Source: SAR202 cluster bacterium
GTDB lineage: Bacteria > Chloroflexota > Dehalococcoidia > UBA3495
Assembly (NCBI GenBank): GCA_009392075.1
Contig: VFHG01000045.1
Location: 1 to 9,376 of the forward strand
DNA: 9,376 nt
Reading direction: 5' to 3'
The notes below the pieces were generated by a model. The model saw nothing but the letters and a program-made list of their open reading frames with translations, was not told the origin of the DNA and searched no databases. The position numbers and the translations under genes were made by a program. Shown here in pieces: positions 5,823-9,376 of the stretch (positions within the stretch are counted from its first letter, which is position 1; each line of letters begins with the position of its first letter).

Positions 5823-6386
5823 TCAGCCAGTTGCGTTGCTGCCGTCCCACAGGCAGCCGGTGTTATCCCTTCTAGCATCGCTCTCCAAGGCCACAAGAAG
5901 ACTACGGTGCTGGCCGTCACTGGTCCAGGCCTCAGCCAAGCCTTCCCGAACAAGGACTTCGTCTATGCTGAAACCATCTTCCGTATAAACGTAGGCCAGG
6001 ATACGGCCAAACCGGTCGAACAATCTAGGGCCATTTTGCAGCCTAACTGAGTCGCCAGCGAGTTCATTCAGTCGGGCGGTGGCCTCTGCAGCGCAACGTT
6101 CGCCAGATTCGGGAGCTCCTGCGCCAAATAAACGTACCCGGCCCTGGCCGGTCTCCAAAGTGTCGCCGTCAATCACCAAAGTGACCGAGGTTTCGGCACA
6201 ATCTCTACAACGGAGTGTGGTTTCAATGGCGTCTGAGTCGTTGCTGCCAATCCATTTCAACACCGCGATGACTGCAACCAGGATCCCGAGGCTCAATACC
6301 CATAAAAAATACCGGACGTAGTATCCGTTTATGTTGTGGACCAGAGACAGAATCTTGGATATGACTGTGCGTAGCATTGGGCACAT
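5823..6386 (-). CDS. Membrane-anchored thermonuclease-like (SNase-fold) protein
   Basis: A 187-residue protein with an N-terminal membrane helix (about 27-46), a short linker with a CRDC pair (60-63), and a staphylococcal-nuclease domain (about 67-182), probably on the outer side of the cytoplasmic membrane. The family hydrolyses DNA and RNA with calcium. VIDGDTLE (71-78) holds the metal aspartates, equivalent to Asp19 and Asp21. Arg85, Glu93 and Arg128 (DRFGR) match catalytic Arg35, Glu43 and Arg87. The segment normally ending VDTPE or IDAPE reads GAGAPE (88-93), so the equivalent of the calcium ligand Asp40 is Gly90. Activity may be reduced or altered. The start is ATG 6386 or ATG 6377; neither has a clear ribosome site. 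It is divergent from the phosphonoacetate hydrolase gene. Fold assignment is firm; nuclease activity is unproven. Confidence 0.85.
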   Translation of the reverse strand: MCPMLRTVISKILSLVHNINGYYVRYFLWVLSLGILVAVIAVLKWIGSNDSDAIETTLRCRDCAETSVTLVIDGDTLETGQGRVRLFGAGAPESGERCAAEATARLNELAGDSVRLQNGPRLFDRFGRILAYVYTEDGFSIDEVLVREGLAEAWTSDGQHRSLLVALESDARRDNTGCLWDGSNATG

Positions 6387-6393
6387 TATGCCA
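6385..6393 (-). promoter_or_regulatory. Possible extended -10 element at the nuclease gene start
   Basis: On the minus strand TGGCATAAT matches the extended -10 pattern and overlaps the first ATG of the nuclease gene. It sits in the 14-mer GTTCTGGCATAATG, which also occurs at 1558-1571. If it is a promoter, transcription would begin near 6378, at the second ATG (6377), giving a leaderless message. A chance repeat of this length in a window this size is quite possible. Confidence 0.2.
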
Positions 6394-6537
6394 GAACGGA
6401 ATGCAAGCCTTACCCACGGTCAAACGGCCTGGGATTGTGTACCCAGTCGAATCTCACGTCGAAGAATAGGTCTGTTGTGCCAAACGTAGTAAAATCCGTG
6501 CCATTATGGAATTAATCAGCGAGCGAATATCACGCCT
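6387..6537. other. Divergent intergenic region between nuclease and phosphonoacetate hydrolase genes
   Basis: This 151-nt gap must hold the promoters of both divergent genes. On the minus strand TTGACC (6423-6418) is a good -35 box, but the base pairs 17 nt downstream (TCCGTT) are a poor -10. On the plus strand TAAAAT (6490-6495) is a fair -10 box without a recognisable -35. I see no Pho-box-like pair of direct repeats and no clear operator. Confidence 0.4.
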
Positions 6538-7656
6538 ATGAAGACGACGATAGTGATCATGATCGATGGTCTCGACCCGGAGTATCTCGATGTGTGCCCA
6601 GCGCCGAGGCTGCAGGAGTTAGCCAAAGCGGGGTCGAGGCTTAACGTCCGGGGAATGATGCCGTCCGTCACCAACGTAAACAACGTATCGTTAGTCACCG
6701 GCAGCTACCCCGAGAGCCACGGCATCACCTCGAATTACTGGTTGGATCATGAGCGCGGTGGTGAGCACTACATGGAGTCGGCGGAATACATCAGGGCTGA
6801 GACCATGTTCGAACGAGCCGCCGGCCTGGGCCTGCGCTCGCTCTTAGTCACCGCCAAGGACAAACTTCGCCGGCTCCTCAGCAACGGCACAACGGTGAGC
6901 GTTTCCTCCGAGCAACCGCCCGACTGGGTCGTGAACGGCGTTGGAGCGCCGCCACAAATCTACTCATTGGAAGTGAACCGTTGGGTGTTGGATGCCGGGC
7001 TGTTCATTCTGTCGCAACAAGATTTCGACCTGGTATACCTAACGACCACTGATTATGCGATGCATTCATATGCTCCGGACGAACCTGAATCGGCCCGCCA
7101 CATCGCCCTGTTAGATGAGGGCATCGGGAAGTTGGTGGACGCTTTACCAGACGCGAATTTTCTGATTACGGCTGACCACGGTATGTCCACAAAAACCCGC
7201 ATGCTCCACTTACCAGATAACTTGGCTCAGGCGGGGATCAAAGCACGGGCAATACCGATCATCAAAGACCAATACACGGTGCACCATTCCAACCTTGGCG
7301 GCTGCATCTACATCCATCTTGAAGGCCGTTCCGACAATCCTGAGCCTGCTCTTGAGGTCCTTCGGAACGTATATGGAGTCGAAGAAGCATTGTCACGGCA
7401 AGAAGCGGCCAGACGCTTCAAGCTGATGCCGGAGCGTATCGGCGACATCATGGCCTTGGGAGCGCATGACGTAGTATTTGGAGACCCGTCGGAAGTGGCA
7501 TTTCCTCAGAGGCTCCGTAGCCACGGGTCGACCCACGAACTCGACATTCCTGTGATTGCCTTCGGTGAGGGATTGGACATCGGGGATTTCACTGAGAACA
7601 GGAGCCTGGGTCAATACGTCATTGCCAACGTGTTAACTAATCCTTCACTGAAATAG
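6538..7656 (+). CDS. phnA: Phosphonoacetate hydrolase (alkaline phosphatase superfamily)
   Basis: A 372-residue enzyme expected to cleave the C-P bond of phosphonoacetate to acetate and phosphate (EC 3.11.1.2), using two zinc ions. From memory of the Pseudomonas and Sinorhizobium PhnA enzymes, long blocks match: PSVTNVNN with nucleophile Thr45, VTAKDKLRRLL with Lys107 and Lys109 (carboxylate binding), YLTTTDYAMH, ITADHGMSTKT, QYTVHHSNLG, ERIGDIMALG and LRSHG. Predicted zinc ligands are Asp10, Thr45, Asp172, His176, Asp213, His214 and His329, all present. The two lysines separate it from nucleotide pyrophosphatases of the same fold. No signal peptide, so cytoplasmic. The ribosome site is weak. 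No phnW, phnY, transporter or LysR-type regulator lies beside it. This phnA is unrelated to the E. coli alkylphosphonate gene of the same name. Confidence 0.85.
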   Translation: MKTTIVIMIDGLDPEYLDVCPAPRLQELAKAGSRLNVRGMMPSVTNVNNVSLVTGSYPESHGITSNYWLDHERGGEHYMESAEYIRAETMFERAAGLGLRSLLVTAKDKLRRLLSNGTTVSVSSEQPPDWVVNGVGAPPQIYSLEVNRWVLDAGLFILSQQDFDLVYLTTTDYAMHSYAPDEPESARHIALLDEGIGKLVDALPDANFLITADHGMSTKTRMLHLPDNLAQAGIKARAIPIIKDQYTVHHSNLGGCIYIHLEGRSDNPEPALEVLRNVYGVEEALSRQEAARRFKLMPERIGDIMALGAHDVVFGDPSEVAFPQRLRSHGSTHELDIPVIAFGEGLDIGDFTENRSLGQYVIANVLTNPSLK

Positions 7657-7780
7657 TACAAGCAACAGATCAGCGCTCCTCACCAGCACATTGCGTTGTG
7701 ATTGCCTTTTTGGGCACGGGCTTTCTGGCCCTTTCGGCTGGGTCTTCTAAAAGTGTTAAACCTCCGCGAAATGATTTCGA

Positions 7781-7809
7781 TTGACAGGGCGTTTAGTCCG
7801 CCATAGCAT
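7781..7809 (+). promoter_or_regulatory. Strong sigma70-like promoter for the sulfurtransferase operon
   Basis: TTGACA (7781-7786) is a perfect -35 box. It is followed by a 17-nt spacer and TAGCAT (7804-7809), a -10 box with four of six matches including the key TA...T. The start site would be near 7816, about 58 nt before the ATG at 7874. This is the best promoter in the window and probably drives the sulfurtransferase and the molybdoenzyme together. Confidence 0.65.
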
Positions 7810-7860
7810 TGCGGCTGACCGCCTTTTGCTATTGGCAAGAGGAAGCACGAACGAGATCAC

Positions 7861-7866
7861 CGGAGG
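7861..7866 (+). promoter_or_regulatory. Ribosome binding site deciding the sulfurtransferase start
   Basis: CGGAGG ends 7 nt before the ATG at 7874. It rules out the in-frame TTG at 7781, which is part of the -35 promoter box and would add 31 residues unlike the family. Confidence 0.8.
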
Positions 7867-7873
7867 CAAGATC

Positions 7874-8758
7874 ATGGCTTTTAAATACCCCGAATTTCTG
7901 GTGGAGACCGACTGGCTTGCCGACCACCTAAACGACAGCGACCTCCGCGTTCTGGACTGTACTGCCTTCAACCGGCCCGATGGAAGCGGCGGTATACGGG
8001 CCGAAAGCGGCCGCGAGTCGTGGGCCATGGAACACATCCCCGGCTCTGGACACGCGGACTTGGTGAATGATCTCTCCGACAACAATGCCCATTTCCGGTA
8101 CATGCTCCCCCAGGTACCACAGCTAGCCCAGGCATTTTCCGGCTACGGTGTGGGCGCCGGCACCAGGGCGGTGCTATACGACTCCACTACCGGTTCCTGG
8201 GCCACCCGCATCTGGTGGATGCTGCGTGCCTTCGGGTTCGATGACGCTTATATCCTCAACGGCGGCCTTTACAAATGGAAGCTGGAGGGCCGCCCAGTGA
8301 ACAGCGACCCATCAACCTATCCTCCCGCTATTTTTCTCGCCAAACGCAGGGCCGGACTCATGGCAGACAAGGATGAAGTGTTGGCCGCGCTGGATAATGG
8401 ATCGACCTGCGTGTTGAACGCGCTCAGTGAGGAACAACACCTGGGCTCGGGTGGAGCCAACTACGGGCGCGCCGGCCGCATAGCCAATAGCGTGAACGTA
8501 CCTGCAGCAGATTTGACGGACCCCGTCACCCACGCCTATCTCCCAGCCGAGCGGTTGGCTGAGCGGTTCGCCCAAGTCGGCGCGGACCGCGCGGAACGGG
8601 TGATTACCTACTGCGGAGGCGGTATCGCCGCCAGCAACGACGCCTTCATCCTGACCTTGCTGGGCTACGAGAACGTGGCAGTCTACGACGCTTCAATGTC
8701 TGAGTGGGCCGCCGATCCATCATTGTCGATGCAAACGGGGCCGATGCAGACCAGATAG
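7874..8758 (+). CDS. Two-domain sulfurtransferase (rhodanese / 3-mercaptopyruvate type)
   Basis: A 294-residue cytoplasmic protein with two rhodanese domains, the usual layout and length (about 280-300) of thiosulfate and 3-mercaptopyruvate sulfurtransferases. The N-terminal domain (about 8-140) is structural: its loop position holds Asp103 in LYDSTTGSWATR, followed by IWWMLRAFG and LNGGLYKW. The C-terminal domain (about 162-285) carries the catalytic Cys247 in TYCGGGIAAS, which takes the sulfur atom as a persulfide. Several family positions differ: the DxR that binds substrate in characterised enzymes reads LNAL (181-184), GHIPG reads GRIAN (201-205), and YDGSW reads YDASM. The donor is therefore open. 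It has a strong promoter and is followed 43 nt later by a sulfite-oxidase-family gene, which fits a role in sulfur oxidation. Confidence 0.88.
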   Translation: MAFKYPEFLVETDWLADHLNDSDLRVLDCTAFNRPDGSGGIRAESGRESWAMEHIPGSGHADLVNDLSDNNAHFRYMLPQVPQLAQAFSGYGVGAGTRAVLYDSTTGSWATRIWWMLRAFGFDDAYILNGGLYKWKLEGRPVNSDPSTYPPAIFLAKRRAGLMADKDEVLAALDNGSTCVLNALSEEQHLGSGGANYGRAGRIANSVNVPAADLTDPVTHAYLPAERLAERFAQVGADRAERVITYCGGGIAASNDAFILTLLGYENVAVYDASMSEWAADPSLSMQTGPMQTR

Positions 8759-8801
8759 CCGGAAAAACCGTCGTTTAACTCAAACTGTTTATGAGGCGAG
8801 A

Positions 8802-9376
8802 ATGACTCAGAAAAATCCATCCCCGAGATTCCCATCCATCCCGGACATCAGCGAACGGGACTCCTTAGACCAGTTTCACAGAGAAGAACTCCAACTCGCT
8901 CTGCGCAACCGGGGCATGCCGCTGGAGGCCATGCGCTATCCCATCACACCGTCCGGGATGCATTACCTGATAATCCACTTCGATATCCCTGACGTAGATG
9001 CCGGCCAATACAGGCTTAATGTAGGCGGTCTGGTCTCCAATCCGCTTAGTTTAAGCCTGGACGACATCAAAGCGCGGCCCTCCCGTACCATGGCAGTCAC
9101 CATGGAATGCGCCGGCAATGGCAGGTCTTTGCTGAATCCTCGCATCATCAGCCAGCCATGGTTCACCGAAGGAATCGGCAACGCCGAATGGACCGGCACT
9201 CCGCTCAAGGGAATCCTGGATGAAGCCGGTCTCAAAAACGAAGCAGTGAATATCGTTTTTTCCGGCGCCGACCAAGGGGTCCAAGGGGATGAGGTCCAGG
9301 TCTACCAGCGCAGCTTGAACTTGGAAGAAGCCAACCGCGAAGAGATGATGTTGGTCTATGAGATGAACGGGCAGGC
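8802..9376 (+). CDS. Sulfite-oxidase-family molybdopterin oxidoreductase (5' part)
   Basis: The first 191 codons of a gene that runs off the window. The protein belongs to the oxidoreductase molybdopterin-binding (PF00174) family, which includes sulfite oxidase. VTMECAGNGRS (99-109) contains Cys103, the expected thiolate ligand of molybdenum, and AEWTGTPLKGIL near 130 is typical. The segment that reads FVRNHLPVP in animal sulfite oxidase reads YLIIHFDIP (55-63), so the arginine that faces sulfite is replaced by isoleucine. It fits a bacterial subgroup often labelled sulfite oxidase without proof. The N-terminus shows no signal peptide or Tat motif. GAGG at 8793-8796, 5 nt upstream, supports this ATG. 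It follows the sulfurtransferase by 43 nt, likely in one operon. The dimerisation domain would lie beyond the window. Confidence 0.85.
   Translation, partial: MTQKNPSPRFPSIPDISERDSLDQFHREELQLALRNRGMPLEAMRYPITPSGMHYLIIHFDIPDVDAGQYRLNVGGLVSNPLSLSLDDIKARPSRTMAVTMECAGNGRSLLNPRIISQPWFTEGIGNAEWTGTPLKGILDEAGLKNEAVNIVFSGADQGVQGDEVQVYQRSLNLEEANREEMMLVYEMNGQ

Larger units (their letters stand above)
7657..7873 (+). other. Gene-free gap with the leader of the sulfur operon
   Basis: A 217-nt gap. Its first half (7657-7780) holds only a weak 4-bp inverted repeat (GGGC...GCCC) that does not qualify as a terminator for the phosphonoacetate hydrolase gene. Its second half holds a near-consensus promoter at 7781-7809, followed by a leader of about 57 nt that ends in a good ribosome binding site. 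No riboswitch or attenuator could be recognised in the leader. Confidence 0.5.

Noticed and set aside
7711..7733. A GGGC...GCCC inverted repeat after the phosphonoacetate hydrolase gene as a terminator.
   Set aside because: Only a 4-bp stem followed by three Ts; too weak to call.
7781..7873. TTG start at 7781 for the sulfurtransferase.
   Set aside because: The codon is part of a perfect -35 box, and the ATG at 7874 has a good ribosome site and fits the family length.
1..9376. tRNA, rRNA, CRISPR array, insertion sequence or defence system.
   Set aside because: No repeated spacers, transposase, inverted terminal repeats or RNA-gene signatures were seen on either strand.

Overview
The window looks like a stretch of chromosome from an uncultivated, aerobic, heterotrophic bacterium, most likely marine. 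The gene mix is a luciferase-like flavin monooxygenase, an SDR, an epoxide hydrolase, a phosphonoacetate hydrolase, a rhodanese-type sulfurtransferase and a sulfite-oxidase-family molybdoenzyme. This mix, with mid-range GC and short sigma70-like promoters, resembles Chloroflexota of the SAR202 type. That placement is inference from gene content; no rRNA or other marker gene is present. No tRNA, rRNA, insertion sequence, CRISPR array or prophage gene is visible.

Left part (1-4312, + strand). The last 17 codons of an unknown gene are followed by about 300 bases without a gene, holding a perfect 18-bp palindrome. Next comes a flavin-dependent (LLM family) oxidoreductase closed by a strong intrinsic terminator. 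Then follow an NAD-type short-chain dehydrogenase, an alpha/beta-hydrolase with every catalytic residue of an epoxide hydrolase, a RidA-family protein, and a small two-helix glycine-zipper membrane protein. The enzymes could work as a kit for oxidising organic compounds (oxygenate, dehydrogenate, open epoxides, clear reactive intermediates), but no shared substrate can be read from the sequence.

Middle part (4375-6386, - strand). A 12-helix MFS exporter-like protein converges on the left cluster. Upstream of it lies a membrane-anchored staphylococcal-nuclease-like protein in which a key calcium-binding aspartate is replaced by glycine.

Right part (6538-9376, + strand). A phosphonoacetate hydrolase (phnA-type) stands alone, divergent from the nuclease. 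After a gene-free gap with a near-consensus promoter comes a two-gene unit: a two-domain rhodanese/mercaptopyruvate-type sulfurtransferase and a sulfite-oxidase-family molybdopterin enzyme that runs off the window. Together they suggest processing of organic or thiosulfate sulfur, with the caution that both enzymes have changed residues at positions that bind substrate in characterised relatives.

The items most worth a second look are the lone phosphonoacetate hydrolase, the altered sulfur enzyme pair, the nuclease lacking its metal aspartate, the in-frame glycine-zipper ORF behind a hairpin after the RidA stop codon, and the 18-bp palindrome.
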